Of a DNA stretch of 64,000 nt, positions 27,654 to 36,759 are shown piece by piece. Location of the stretch: the NCBI RefSeq assembly GCF_947492365.1, contig NZ_CANLMB010000001.1, positions 558,001 through 622,000 on the forward strand, read 5' to 3'. Both the position numbers and the translations under genes were made by a program. The stretch is from an uncultured Erythrobacter sp. (GTDB lineage Bacteria; Pseudomonadota; Alphaproteobacteria; Sphingomonadales; Sphingomonadaceae). The first letter of the stretch is position 1, and each line of letters opens with the position of its first letter. The notes beneath the pieces were generated by a model that saw nothing but the letters and a program-made list of their open reading frames with translations, was not told the origin of the DNA and did not search any database.

Positions 27654-28070
27654 ATGAACCGCATTTTTTTGATGTCCGGTCTAGCCGCCGCGCTGGCTTT
27701 CACAACTGCTGCAATGGCGGCAGGTGGTGGCAGCGGGGACCATGTGGAAGACCTCGATGTGGCGCCTGACGCCGGTGCTTCTCCGGTGCGGCTTGTGTCT
27801 TGGGACGGCGATTTCGAGCTGCTCACAACCTCTCGTCGCCTGCGCATCTGGCGCAGCCATGTGGCCTATCGCATGACGGTGGATTCCGAGGGCAATGTCA
27901 CGAATTGTGAACTGACCGAGAGCTTCCGCCGCGCCTATATAACGCAGCGGCTGTGCGCGATTCTATCCGAACATCACACTTTCGAACCGGCGCTGGATGA
28001 CAGCGGCATGCCGGTTGAAGGCACCTATACTGCACAGATCTCCTATCAGGAAATACGGGATCGGATGTAG
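27654..28070 (+). CDS. Secreted protein with TonB-C-like domain (short)
   Basis: 138 residues. It has a clear signal peptide (hydrophobic core LMSGLAAALAFTTAAMAA, probable cleavage after AMA/A), then about 50 variable residues, then a C-terminal domain with a NVTNCELTESFRR pattern, LC, FEPAL and a G.Y.A.I strand. That is the beta-alpha-beta pattern of TonB C-terminal/TonB-like domains. No membrane anchor remains after cleavage, so it is probably periplasmic. The downstream gene carries the same domain. AAAGG lies before the ATG. Function is unknown. Confidence 0.75.
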   Translation: MNRIFLMSGLAAALAFTTAAMAAGGGSGDHVEDLDVAPDAGASPVRLVSWDGDFELLTTSRRLRIWRSHVAYRMTVDSEGNVTNCELTESFRRAYITQRLCAILSEHHTFEPALDDSGMPVEGTYTAQISYQEIRDRM

Positions 28071-28114
28071 GATTGGCGCGTTGGTTTCGTGTCTGAAGTG
28101 GACGGGAACTGGTG

Positions 28115-28924
28115 ATGAACTCGATACAATCCGGCAGATTTTTGACCCATGGCCTCGCGATTGGAGCGATGCTTGGCGCAGTGCTTTGCGCCGAAGCGGT
28201 GTCGGCTGAAGATGGCGCGGGCTGGCGAGCCGTGCAAAGGAGCGATGCCTGCGCGCTCGAATTCGCAAACACCCCGCGCGACGTCGCGTTTTCGCTCAGG
28301 CAACATATTGATTCCTACTCGCTTCATGGCGATCTGATTGACGCGCTCGACCTGGCCGATGGAGACGATCCTCCAGAAATTGCCGTCAGGATCGGAGAGG
28401 GTCGTGTCCTGCTTGTGGGACCGCCGGAGAGTTTCCAGAGGACAGGCTATCCTGACCCCTTTGCCGCGATCTATGAACTGGCTCAGGGCGAGGATGTTCT
28501 GACGCTGGAAATCGCAAGCACAGCGCACGAATTCTCGCTCGATGGCTTTGCAGAAGCGCAACAGGACATGATCGAGTGCGTAACAATTCGCCGCGCGACT
28601 AATGGCGCTCGGGGGCCGGTTTTCGTATCCTTTGATGGCATGACTCAGTTGGCAGCAGAGGCATCGCGCCAACGCCTTTTGTCGCAGGAACTTGGCTTTA
28701 CCTTGACAATTGGCCCCGATGGCACGCCGACCGAGTGTGAGCTGACCCGCGATTTCCGCCGCCGCGCAACCGAAATTGCGCTGTGCCGTCCGCTGCTCAG
28801 ATATATGCGATTTGAGCCAGCGATCAATCAGGATGGCAACCCGACAACTGGTCGCTACTCAAGCACGATCAACTTTCACATGTGGATGAAAGAAGACGGA
28901 TATCTGCAACCGGAATATCGCTAA
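28115..28924 (+). CDS. Secreted protein with TonB-C-like domain (long)
   Basis: 269 residues with a signal peptide (core THGLAIGAMLGAVLCAEAVSA), a unique central domain of about 130 residues, and a C-terminal domain (TECELTRDFRRR, CRPLLRYMRFEPA, NPTTGRYSSTINF) clearly related to the preceding protein. Two cysteines in the C-terminal domain correspond in both proteins (in CEL and LC), so a disulfide is likely. ATG 28115 is chosen; GTG 28112 is an alternative. It lies 44 bases after the first gene, so the pair is probably one transcription unit. Role unknown. Confidence 0.72.
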   Translation: MNSIQSGRFLTHGLAIGAMLGAVLCAEAVSAEDGAGWRAVQRSDACALEFANTPRDVAFSLRQHIDSYSLHGDLIDALDLADGDDPPEIAVRIGEGRVLLVGPPESFQRTGYPDPFAAIYELAQGEDVLTLEIASTAHEFSLDGFAEAQQDMIECVTIRRATNGARGPVFVSFDGMTQLAAEASRQRLLSQELGFTLTIGPDGTPTECELTRDFRRRATEIALCRPLLRYMRFEPAINQDGNPTTGRYSSTINFHMWMKEDGYLQPEYR

Positions 28925-29126
28925 GCTTTACATTAACGCCGCGCCGCGCCATATGACCACCGACCGAGGCCATGCAGGCTCGCGTGAAACGACGGCGCTA
29001 ACTATCCGTCGCGGCCCGCCTCGAAACAAACCTTCCAACAGCTTCCCTATTCACGCGGGCGGTTTTTAACCCCGCGCTTCGCACGCCCTCTTGGCGCGTG
29101 CGCGTCGCAAATTATTGCGAGTACAA

Positions 29127-30554
29127 ATGACTCAATTCGACGATCTCGGGCTGTCACAGCCCGTTCTTCAAGCTCTTGATCTCAAGGGCTATTCCACTCC
29201 CACGCCGATTCAGGAACAGGCGATCCCGCCGGTTCTGGCTGGGCGCGACCTGCTGGGCATTGCCCAGACCGGCACCGGCAAAACGGCTGCATTCATGCTC
29301 CCCAGCATCGACCGGCTGCGCGAGAGCGACAAGCAAATTCCGTTCAAATCCTGCCGCATGCTGGTGCTGGCCCCGACGCGCGAGCTGGCGATGCAGATCG
29401 CTGCCAGCGCCAAGGATTATGGCGCGCTCGCAGGCCTCAAAGTGCAGTCGATTGTCGGCGGCACTTCGGTCAATAAAGACCGTAACAAGCTGCACCGCGG
29501 CACCGACATTCTGATCGCCACGCCGGGCCGTCTGCTCGACCTGATCGACCAAAAGGCCTTCAATCTCGGCTCGGTCGAAGTGCTGGTGCTCGACGAGGCA
29601 GACCAGATGCTCGACCTCGGCTTCATCCACGCGCTGCGTCAGATTAACAAGCTGGTGCCCAAAGAGCGCCAGACCCTGTTCTTCAGCGCCACCATGCCCA
29701 AGGCGATCAAGGAGCTGGTGAGCGGCTATTGCAACAATCCGGTGCAGGTGTCGGTCACTCCCGAAAGCACCACTGCCGAACGGGTCGAGCAATATCTCTT
29801 CATGGTCCAGCAGGACGAAAAGCAATCGCTGCTCGAAATGATCCTGTCGGGCCGCCACAAAGTGCCCGGCGATCTTGAGCGTGTGCTGATCTTCACCCGG
29901 ACAAAGCACGGCGCCGACCGCGTTGTGAAAAAGCTCGAGCGCGCAGGCATCAATGCCAATGCGATCCACGGCAACAAGTCTCAGCCGCAGCGCCAGCGCG
30001 CTCTGGACGAGTTTCGCCGAGGCAAGACCAACGTGCTGATCGCCACCGATGTCGCCGCGCGCGGGATCGATATTCCCGGCGTCAGCCACGTCATCAATTA
30101 CGAGCTTCCCAATGTTCCGGAACAGTATGTCCACCGCATCGGACGCACCGCGCGCGCGGGCAAGGACGGGGTTGCAATCGGCTTTTGTGCAGAGGACGAG
30201 CGCGCATACCTGAAGGATATTCGCAAGGTAATCGGGATTGAGCTGGACCGGCTTGCGCTTCCTGACAATTTCCGCGCAGTGGTCGAAGGCGTGGGGCCGA
30301 CCAAACCGGCTCCGCGCGGCCAGACGCGGGTTTCAACCAAGAAGATCAAGCCCAAGCCTGCCGGAAAGCCCAAACCTTCAGCGCCCAAACATTCCGCACG
30401 CAAAGGTAGACCCGGAGGCGGACGCCCCGGTGGCGGCGGCCCCGGCGGACCCGGCGGCAATGGCGGCGGTCAGCGCCGCGGTGGCAGAGGTCGCCGCGGT
30501 GGTTCAGGCGGCGGATCGGGTGGCGGGGGTAGCCCCCGCTCGGCCAATGGCTAA
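29127..30554 (+). CDS. rhlE: RhlE-type DEAD-box ATP-dependent RNA helicase
   Basis: 475 residues. Helicase motifs in order: Q motif (YSTPTPIQEQAIP), I (AQTGTGKT), Ia (PTRELAMQI), Ib (TPGRL), II (DEAD), III (SAT), IV-V (LIFTRTKHGADRV, ATDVAARGID) and VI (HRIGRTARAG). The tail (about 400-475) is basic, then Gly/Arg-rich with GGGRPGGGGPGG-type repeats, typical of cold-shock/ribosome-assembly RhlE helicases. I start at ATG 29127, where homologues begin; an upstream TTG would add 12 residues. The gene symbol is by type. Confidence 0.92.
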   Translation: MTQFDDLGLSQPVLQALDLKGYSTPTPIQEQAIPPVLAGRDLLGIAQTGTGKTAAFMLPSIDRLRESDKQIPFKSCRMLVLAPTRELAMQIAASAKDYGALAGLKVQSIVGGTSVNKDRNKLHRGTDILIATPGRLLDLIDQKAFNLGSVEVLVLDEADQMLDLGFIHALRQINKLVPKERQTLFFSATMPKAIKELVSGYCNNPVQVSVTPESTTAERVEQYLFMVQQDEKQSLLEMILSGRHKVPGDLERVLIFTRTKHGADRVVKKLERAGINANAIHGNKSQPQRQRALDEFRRGKTNVLIATDVAARGIDIPGVSHVINYELPNVPEQYVHRIGRTARAGKDGVAIGFCAEDERAYLKDIRKVIGIELDRLALPDNFRAVVEGVGPTKPAPRGQTRVSTKKIKPKPAGKPKPSAPKHSARKGRPGGGRPGGGGPGGPGGNGGGQRRGGRGRRGGSGGGSGGGGSPRSANG

Positions 30555-30674
30555 GCAATTGGTTGATACGACTTTTTGCAAACAGCCATGTGCAACCTAA
30601 TCGAAAATTAAGCATAAGGCCTCTAACTGGCGCCTCACCCAAAGTCTGGCGCAATTTAGGGGCCTTTTCGCGCG

Positions 30675-31703
30675 ATGATCCGTACCGACACCACTCTGAT
30701 TATCGGGGCCGGGGCCAATCGCGAGATCGAGATGCCCGACGGGCCTGATCTGATGGCCAAAATCGCTGCGGGTTACGAGTTTGAGCGGCTCGATTCCGAA
30801 GTAAAATCGCGCGATCTTGTCGCTCTGGCGGCCTTGTTCCACGAAGTCTCGGACGAGCTGGGCCTGACCTATGACGAGCTGGTCGCAGGCGCGACTGCGA
30901 TCCGTGATGCGACTTTGGTAAGCTCCTCGATTGACGCGATCCTTGAACAATACGGGCATGACAAGGCGGTGCTCGCGGCGGGCAAGATCGCGATTGTCTA
31001 TTACACGCTTCAGGCAGAGGCGAAGTCGACATTGGCCGCAGAACCACGCGCTGCGGGCGAACTGCCACTGCGCGGGACCGAAAACTGGCTGTTCCAGCTC
31101 GGTCAGCTGATCGTCAAAGGCGTGCCGCGCGCCAAAGCGGAGGAATGCTTCGAAAAGCTCTCCATCGTCTGTTTCAACTATGACCGCGCGATCGAGCACT
31201 ACCTGCCATGGGTGGTCCAGCGCGCGTTCGGCATGAGCTACGAGGAATCGTGCGAACTGGTCGCGGGCCGCCTTCGCATTGTGCACCCTTACGGTGTTGC
31301 AGGCCGCCTGCCGTGGCAGGGCGATGAGGAGAACGGCGCGAACTGGGGCGATGAGAACCCCGAAAACATCGTGCGCCTGTCAAAGCGCATCTTCACCGCC
31401 AGCCAGCGCGCCGGATCGCGCCAGTTCCAATCCTATCTGCGCGCCGAAATGTCGCGCGCGAAACGCCTCGGCTTCCTTGGTTTCGGGTTCGATCCCATGA
31501 ATGTCGCCATGCTCTTTGGCGAGCTGGAGCACGACAATCCCGACATGCTCATCAGCCTCGTCGATATTGGTGAGATCGAGCAAAAGGCTATCCTGCGGCT
31601 CATCTATCGCCTTACCGGTATCACCGATGAGGGGCTCATAACGCTGGAAAACATGAAAGCGTTTGAGCTGCTGCGCGATTACGGACGCTTCCTCGAAAGC
31701 TGA
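30675..31703 (+). CDS. Standalone SIR2-like protein, possible defence NADase
   Basis: 342 residues. The N-terminal TLIIGAGANREI (about 7-18) matches the SIR2 nucleotide-binding loop (normally GAGASxx). VCFNYDRAIEHYLPW (about 165-179) matches the T.NYD..iE motif with the key Asn, HPYGVAGRLPWQ (about 204-215) matches the catalytic His-x-x-Gly segment, and LGFLGFGFDPMNV (about 265-277) matches the late G.G..D motif. SIR2-like domains hydrolyse NAD+ in several antiphage systems. No partner gene is adjacent, and composition is like the host. Assignment is by motif; a non-defence role is possible. Confidence 0.68.
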   Translation: MIRTDTTLIIGAGANREIEMPDGPDLMAKIAAGYEFERLDSEVKSRDLVALAALFHEVSDELGLTYDELVAGATAIRDATLVSSSIDAILEQYGHDKAVLAAGKIAIVYYTLQAEAKSTLAAEPRAAGELPLRGTENWLFQLGQLIVKGVPRAKAEECFEKLSIVCFNYDRAIEHYLPWVVQRAFGMSYEESCELVAGRLRIVHPYGVAGRLPWQGDEENGANWGDENPENIVRLSKRIFTASQRAGSRQFQSYLRAEMSRAKRLGFLGFGFDPMNVAMLFGELEHDNPDMLISLVDIGEIEQKAILRLIYRLTGITDEGLITLENMKAFELLRDYGRFLES

Positions 31704-31781
31704 TCCGTGCCAAGTCCTGTGTAACCCTGTTGCCCGCTTGATCGAACGTCCCCATAGACGGACCCATCAAGAGGAACTGAC

Positions 31782-33137
31782 ATGGCCGACAGCGAATACG
31801 ATTACGACCTTTTCACCATTGGTATCGGCTCTGGCGGCACACGCGCCAGCCGTGTTGCCGCCGCGCATGGCGCGCGGGTAGCTGCTGCTGAGGAATACCG
31901 CGTTGGCGGCACCTGCGTCATTCGCGGCTGTGTACCTAAGAAGATGCTCGTCTATGGTGCGCATTTCGCCGAAGACCTCGAAGATGCGCAACAATTTGGC
32001 TGGACCATCGAAGGCAAGAGCTTTGATTGGGTGAAACTGCGCGATCATGTGCAGAAAGACATAGACCGACTCGAAGGGCTCTATGGCGAGACGCTCGACA
32101 ATCACGGGGTCACCATTTTCCGCGAACGGGCCGAGATCACAGGCGATCACGAAATCACGCTCGCAAGCGGCAAGGTTGTCACCGCAAAATACATCCTGAT
32201 CGCCACCGGTGCGCGCCCGCATATGCCCGAATTCGAAGGCAATGAGCACGCGATTACATCGAACGAGGCGTTTCACCTCGACCAAGTGCCAAAGCGCATC
32301 CTGATTGCGGGCGGCGGCTATATCGCCAACGAATTTGCCGGAATCTTCAATGAGTTCGGCAGCAAGGTGACGATTGCCAACCGCTCGGACGTCATCCTGC
32401 GAAGCTATGACCCGGCTCTGCGCGACCGATTGCTGCAGATCTCGCTCACTAAGGGGATCGAGTTCTGCTTCAACACCACGTTCGAGTATGTGAAGAAGCA
32501 GGATGACGGCACGCTGCTGGTCAAGATGACCGGCCATGACGAACGCGTCTTTGACCAGGTCATGATTGCCACGGGGCGCGCACCCAACATCGATGGGTTG
32601 GGGCTGGAGAAAGTCGGCGTTGAGCTGGGCGACAGGGGCGAGATCAAGGTCGACGCATTCTCGAAGACCAATGTTGATTATATCTACGCGGTCGGGGACG
32701 TGACAGACCGCGTACAGCTTACGCCTGTCGCAATCCGCGAAGGCCAGGCCTTTGCCGACAGCATTTTTGGCAATGTCGAACCCTACGCGGTCGACCATTC
32801 GTGCATCCCGAGCGCGGTCTTCAGCCATCCGCCGATTGCTTCGGTCGGGATGACAGAGGGCGAAGCGCGCAACGCGCTAGGCAATATCCGCGTCTATCAG
32901 TCGGACTTCCGACCGATGAAAAACGTGGTCGCGGGGCGCAACGAGCGCGGGCTTTACAAGATGATCGTGGACGCCGCGGATGATCGGATTGTTGGCATTC
33001 ACATGATCGCGCCCGAAGCACCTGAAATCATGCAGGCCGCAGCGGTCGCTGTGAAGGCGGGGCTGACCAAGGCAGACTTCGACGCCACCACCGCGATCCA
33101 TCCGACGATGGCAGAGGAGTTGGTGCTGCTCAAATAA
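31782..33137 (+). CDS. gor: Glutathione-disulfide reductase
   Basis: 451 residues. The FAD loop is near GIGSGGTRASRVAA, the redox-active pair is in GGTCVIRGCVPKK (Cys45/Cys50), the NADP-binding loop is AGGGYIANEFAG followed by NRSD, the second FAD segment is IYAVGDVT, and the C-terminus carries HPTMAEE with the active-site His. It keeps glutathione reduced using NADPH. The CVIRGC form is the usual alphaproteobacterial one. The ATG at 31782 follows a GAGGAA sequence. A short-chain dehydrogenase follows after about 20 bases. Confidence 0.96.
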   Translation: MADSEYDYDLFTIGIGSGGTRASRVAAAHGARVAAAEEYRVGGTCVIRGCVPKKMLVYGAHFAEDLEDAQQFGWTIEGKSFDWVKLRDHVQKDIDRLEGLYGETLDNHGVTIFRERAEITGDHEITLASGKVVTAKYILIATGARPHMPEFEGNEHAITSNEAFHLDQVPKRILIAGGGYIANEFAGIFNEFGSKVTIANRSDVILRSYDPALRDRLLQISLTKGIEFCFNTTFEYVKKQDDGTLLVKMTGHDERVFDQVMIATGRAPNIDGLGLEKVGVELGDRGEIKVDAFSKTNVDYIYAVGDVTDRVQLTPVAIREGQAFADSIFGNVEPYAVDHSCIPSAVFSHPPIASVGMTEGEARNALGNIRVYQSDFRPMKNVVAGRNERGLYKMIVDAADDRIVGIHMIAPEAPEIMQAAAVAVKAGLTKADFDATTAIHPTMAEELVLLK

Positions 33138-33158
33138 AGCGCCTGCGAGGGGGAATTG

Positions 33159-33881
33159 ATGGACGTATCGGGCAAGGTAATCCTGCTCACCGGTGGCACA
33201 GCCGGGATCGGGCGCGAAATGGCGTTGCAGCTGAAGGCGAAGGGGGCCGAGGTCATCGTGACCGGTCGCAACCCTGAGCGGCAAGCGGCTATGCGCGAGG
33301 CCGGTTTTGAAGTGATCGAGGCCGACCTTTCCAACGCCGCCGGTGTCGACGCACTGATTGCGGCATGGGGTGCGCGCGATCTCGACGTGCTGCTCAACAA
33401 TGCGGGGCAATTGATCGAGCATGATTTCCGCAAGGGCGCGGTCGATGCTGACCTGTCCGATGAAGGCATCTACGCCAATTTCTCCGCGCCGATCCGGCTG
33501 ATTGCGGGCTTTATGGAGCGTCTCAAGGCGCGCAAAGAGGCGGCGATCGTCAATGTGACATCGGGCCTCGCGATTGCTCCTGCTGCGCGCCAGCCGGTCT
33601 ATTCCGCGACTAAGGCGGGCCTGCGCTCCTACACGCTTTCGCTGCGCGAGCAGCTCAAAGGCACCAATATCAAAGTGATCGAAGCGCTGCCGCCGGTGGT
33701 CGATACGCAGATGAATGACGGCAATCCGATGAAGAAAATGCCTGCCGATGAATGCGCACGCCAGATTGTCGAAGCGCTCGAAAAAGGGCGCGACGAGGCC
33801 AATATCGGCATGACCAAGGCGCTGCGCGTGGCGGAATCGATTTCGCCTTCCCTGGCGCGCAGTGTGACGCTGCGCTTCTGA
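33159..33881 (+). CDS. Short-chain dehydrogenase/reductase (DltE-like)
   Basis: 240 residues of the classical SDR family. It has the cofactor motif LTGGTAGIGREMA, the NNAG motif in LLNNAGQ, catalytic Ser in NVTSGLA, and YSATK. Arg in TGRNPE suggests NADP(H) preference. The C-terminal segment LPPVVDTQMND resembles DltE/YvaG-type oxidoreductases. GAGGGGGAA precedes the ATG at 33159. It lies 21 bases after gor and about 90 bases before pccB. Substrate unknown. Confidence 0.88.
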   Translation: MDVSGKVILLTGGTAGIGREMALQLKAKGAEVIVTGRNPERQAAMREAGFEVIEADLSNAAGVDALIAAWGARDLDVLLNNAGQLIEHDFRKGAVDADLSDEGIYANFSAPIRLIAGFMERLKARKEAAIVNVTSGLAIAPAARQPVYSATKAGLRSYTLSLREQLKGTNIKVIEALPPVVDTQMNDGNPMKKMPADECARQIVEALEKGRDEANIGMTKALRVAESISPSLARSVTLRF

Positions 33882-33973
33882 CCGGCGATCAGCGATTTTG
33901 ATACATTGACGCTGCGGCGGCAGTCCGGCAACGACCTTGGCAACACGACACGAAGTCAGGGGCTTTGAAACGA

Positions 33974-35506
33974 ATGTCTGCCAATATCGCCGAAATGGAA
34001 CGCCGCCGCGCAGCTGCCAAACTGGGCGGCGGTGAGAAGCGCATCGCTGCGCAGCACGCCAAGGGTAAGCTGACTGCGCGCGAGCGGCTCGATGTGCTGC
34101 TCGACGAAGGCAGCTTTGAAGAGCTCGACGCCTATGTCGAACACGATTGCGTCGATTTCGGCATGGCTGACCAGAAGGTTCCCGGCGACGGTGTCGTCAC
34201 CGGCAGCGGTACGATCAACGGCCGCCTCGTCTATGTCTATTCGCAGGATTTCACCGTCTTCGGCGGCTCGCTGTCGAAACGCCATGCGGAGAAAATCTGC
34301 AAGGTGATGGACACCGCGATGAAAGTCGGCGCGCCTGTGATCGGCCTCAACGATTCCGGCGGTGCGCGCATTCAGGAAGGCGTGGCCTCGCTCGGCGGAT
34401 ATGCCGAAGTGTTCCAGCGCAATGTGCTCGCCAGCGGCGTTGTCCCGCAGATCAGCCTCATCATGGGGCCGTGCGCGGGCGGGGCGGTGTACTCGCCTGC
34501 AATGACCGACTTCATCTTCATGGTGAAGGACAGCTCCTACATGTTCGTCACGGGCCCCGAAGTGGTGAAGACCGTCACCAACGAAGAAGTGACGCAGGAA
34601 GAGCTCGGCGGCGCGATCACGCATACGACCAAGACTTCGGTTGCCGACATCGCCTACGACAATGGCGTCGAGACGCTGCTCGCGACGCGGCGGTTCTATG
34701 ACTACCTGCCGCTCTCGAACCGCGAAGAGGGGCCGGTGGTCCCGACCAGCGATCCGTGGGATCGGCTCGAACCGTCGCTCGACACGTTGATCCCCGACAA
34801 TGCGAACCAGCCCTATGACATGCACGAGGTGATCGCGAAGGTGCTGGACGAAGGCGACTTCTTCGAAATCCAGCCGACCCATGCGGCGAACATCATCTGC
34901 GGCTTTGGCCGGGTCGAAGGGCGTACTGTAGGCGTGGTCGCGAACCAGCCGATGGTGCTGGCCGGCGTGCTCGATATCAACTCGTCGAAGAAAGCCGCGC
35001 GCTTTGTGCGTTTCTGCGATGCGTTCGACATTCCGCTGGTGACGCTGGTGGACGTCCCCGGCTTCCTGCCCGGCACCGCGCAGGAACTGGGCGGCATCAT
35101 CAAACACGGCGCGAAACTGCTCTTCGCCTATGCCGAGGCAACCGTGCCCAAGATCACGATCATCACCCGCAAAGCCTATGGCGGCGCCTACGACGTGATG
35201 GCGTCAAAGCACCTGCGCGGCGACCTCAATTACGCCTGGCCCACCGCCGAGATCGCGGTGATGGGCGCAAAGGGCGCGGTCGAGATCATCTTCCGCCAAG
35301 ATCGCGGCGATGCAGAAAAGATCGCCGAGAAAACCAAAGAATACGAAGACCGCTTCGCCAACCCCTTCGTGGCGGCACAACGCGGCTATATCGACGAAGT
35401 GATCTACCCGCACTCGACGAGGCGGCGGATCGCGCTGGGTCTAAGGAAGCTGCGGACCAAGGTGTTGGAGAACCCTTGGAAGAAGCACGACAATATTCCT
35501 CTCTAA
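33974..35506 (+). CDS. pccB: Propionyl-CoA carboxylase beta subunit
   Basis: 510 residues of the acyl-CoA carboxyltransferase family. Segments include [73 protein letters not shown], and [11 protein letters not shown]. It transfers CO2 from the biotin carrier of PccA to propionyl-CoA. Within about 10 kb lie mce, the mutase and pccA, completing the route to succinyl-CoA. The ATG at 33974 is used. Its stop is shared with the start of a DUF4393 gene (TAATG). Confidence 0.95.
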   Translation: MSANIAEMERRRAAAKLGGGEKRIAAQHAKGKLTARERLDVLLDEGSFEELDAYVEHDCVDFGMADQKVPGDGVVTGSGTINGRLVYVYSQDFTVFGGSLSKRHAEKICKVMDTAMKVGAPVIGLNDSGGARIQEGVASLGGYAEVFQRNVLASGVVPQISLIMGPCAGGAVYSPAMTDFIFMVKDSSYMFVTGPEVVKTVTNEEVTQEELGGAITHTTKTSVADIAYDNGVETLLATRRFYDYLPLSNREEGPVVPTSDPWDRLEPSLDTLIPDNANQPYDMHEVIAKVLDEGDFFEIQPTHAANIICGFGRVEGRTVGVVANQPMVLAGVLDINSSKKAARFVRFCDAFDIPLVTLVDVPGFLPGTAQELGGIIKHGAKLLFAYAEATVPKITIITRKAYGGAYDVMASKHLRGDLNYAWPTAEIAVMGAKGAVEIIFRQDRGDAEKIAEKTKEYEDRFANPFVAAQRGYIDEVIYPHSTRRRIALGLRKLRTKVLENPWKKHDNIPL

Positions 35507-36309
35507 TGGCTGAACCTATCATCACTTCCGGCGCGGTTCTGGTTGGGACTGCTGCTTGGTTTGCTAACCGGATTTTTGGTCCTTCAGCGGACGTTGTTGG
35601 AGACTCGCTCAAGGCATATTTGCAGAGTCGGGTCCCAGCAATCTTTGATGTTGCCAGTAAGATGGCAGAACAACGAAATGTGGAGATTGCGCCAATAAAG
35701 CCCGGCCTATTGGCCCGTCTCGTCATGGATGCGTCATTCTCTGACGACGCGGAAGATATCACCAGATGGTGGGCCAACCTCTTCATTGATGCGTCGCAGT
35801 TCGGCTCGAATATCCATGCGGTTTACTCGGATATGATGGCGTTGATCGGCCCAGACGAAGCGAAGGCATTAGACGAGTTCGTTCGTGCGTTTGAGAATGG
35901 GAAGTTCCCCGCTAGCATTAGCTTTTCCGGTGCTGACGGGGCCGGAATTGATCTAATGCGAGACGATTGGCTAAGAAAGAAGCTAGGGCAACCTCCGTTC
36001 GCTAAGAGTAGAATTGAAGCTCTCGAAAGGGCGATGGATGTTGGCGATTTGCCATGGCCAATACGCTATACGTCTTGGCGGATTCCGGTCCAAGGCGCTA
36101 AGGAAACGACCTACTGGGAAGGTAAAACCAACCCTTGGTATTCCGAGAATCGAAATGCCCTAGTCATATTGTCGCGAGCTGGGATTTTACGAGATGGACT
36201 GGTACAGCGTTCGGTCTTTGGTGGCGACTACACTATACGAACTGTGGAGCTTACTCCGTTAGGCATGGACTTCTATAACGCTTGCAATCCTGAGGTCATC
36301 GAACCATGA
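35506..36309 (+). CDS. DUF4393 / Abi-alpha family protein
   Basis: 267 residues. The N-terminal RIFGPSADVVGDSLKAYLQSR, then ISFSGADG and DEAEDITRWWANLFIDAS-like order (DDAEDITRWWANLFI) match DUF4393, named Abi-alpha because of a link to abortive phage infection in some bacteria. The gene is inserted with base-perfect overlaps: TAATG after pccB and ATGA before mce. It is clearly more AT-rich than its neighbours, which suggests acquisition. No toxin catalytic motif was recognised. Confidence in family is fair; a role in phage defence is inference. Confidence 0.72.
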   Translation: MAEPIITSGAVLVGTAAWFANRIFGPSADVVGDSLKAYLQSRVPAIFDVASKMAEQRNVEIAPIKPGLLARLVMDASFSDDAEDITRWWANLFIDASQFGSNIHAVYSDMMALIGPDEAKALDEFVRAFENGKFPASISFSGADGAGIDLMRDDWLRKKLGQPPFAKSRIEALERAMDVGDLPWPIRYTSWRIPVQGAKETTYWEGKTNPWYSENRNALVILSRAGILRDGLVQRSVFGGDYTIRTVELTPLGMDFYNACNPEVIEP

Positions 36310-36746
36310 AACTAGGCCGTCTCAACCATATCGGCGTCGCAACGCCCTCTATCGGGGACTCCATCGCGCATTACCGCGATGTGATGGGCGCCACGCACAT
36401 CCATGAACCGTTTGACTTGCCCGAGCAGGGGGTGAAGGTCTGCTTTGTCGATACGCCCACTCACTCCGGAATGAACGGCACGCAGATCGAGCTGATCGAG
36501 CCATTTGACGATACCTCTCCGATCAACGGCTTCCTCGCCAAGAACCCGGCGGGCGGGCAGCATCACGTCTGTTTTGAAGTCCCCGACATCGCCGCCGCGC
36601 GCGCGGAGTTCGAGGCAATGGGCAAGCGCATTCTCGGCCCCACGCGGATCGGAGCGCATGGTACGCCGATCTTCTTCGTCCATCCCAAGGATATGCAGGG
36701 CATGCTGACCGAGATCATGGAAACGCCCAAGGACGGCGCGCACTAG
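36306..36746 (+). CDS. mce: Methylmalonyl-CoA epimerase
   Basis: 146 residues of the glyoxalase/vicinal-oxygen-chelate fold. The metal ligands and substrate segments are visible: RLNHIGVATPS near the N-terminus, GTQIELIEPF, GGQHHVCFEVPD, and QGMLTEIMETP at the C-terminus. It converts (S)- to (R)-methylmalonyl-CoA for the mutase. The ATG overlaps the DUF4393 stop as ATGA, so translation is coupled through the inserted gene. The length is normal. Confidence 0.95.
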   Translation: MKLGRLNHIGVATPSIGDSIAHYRDVMGATHIHEPFDLPEQGVKVCFVDTPTHSGMNGTQIELIEPFDDTSPINGFLAKNPAGGQHHVCFEVPDIAAARAEFEAMGKRILGPTRIGAHGTPIFFVHPKDMQGMLTEIMETPKDGAH

Positions 36747-36759
36747 GTCGCACGGCGCG

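Noticed and set aside
30410..30540. GC-rich repeats in the helicase gene
   Set aside because: They encode the expected Gly/Arg-rich tail of RhlE and stay in frame.
33956..35107. Long open frame of about 380 codons on the minus strand opposite pccB
   Set aside because: It is a shadow of high-GC3 pccB; composition, His/Asp/Arg-rich content and lack of any motif argue against a gene. The same applies to the long antisense frames opposite gor, the helicase and ahcY.
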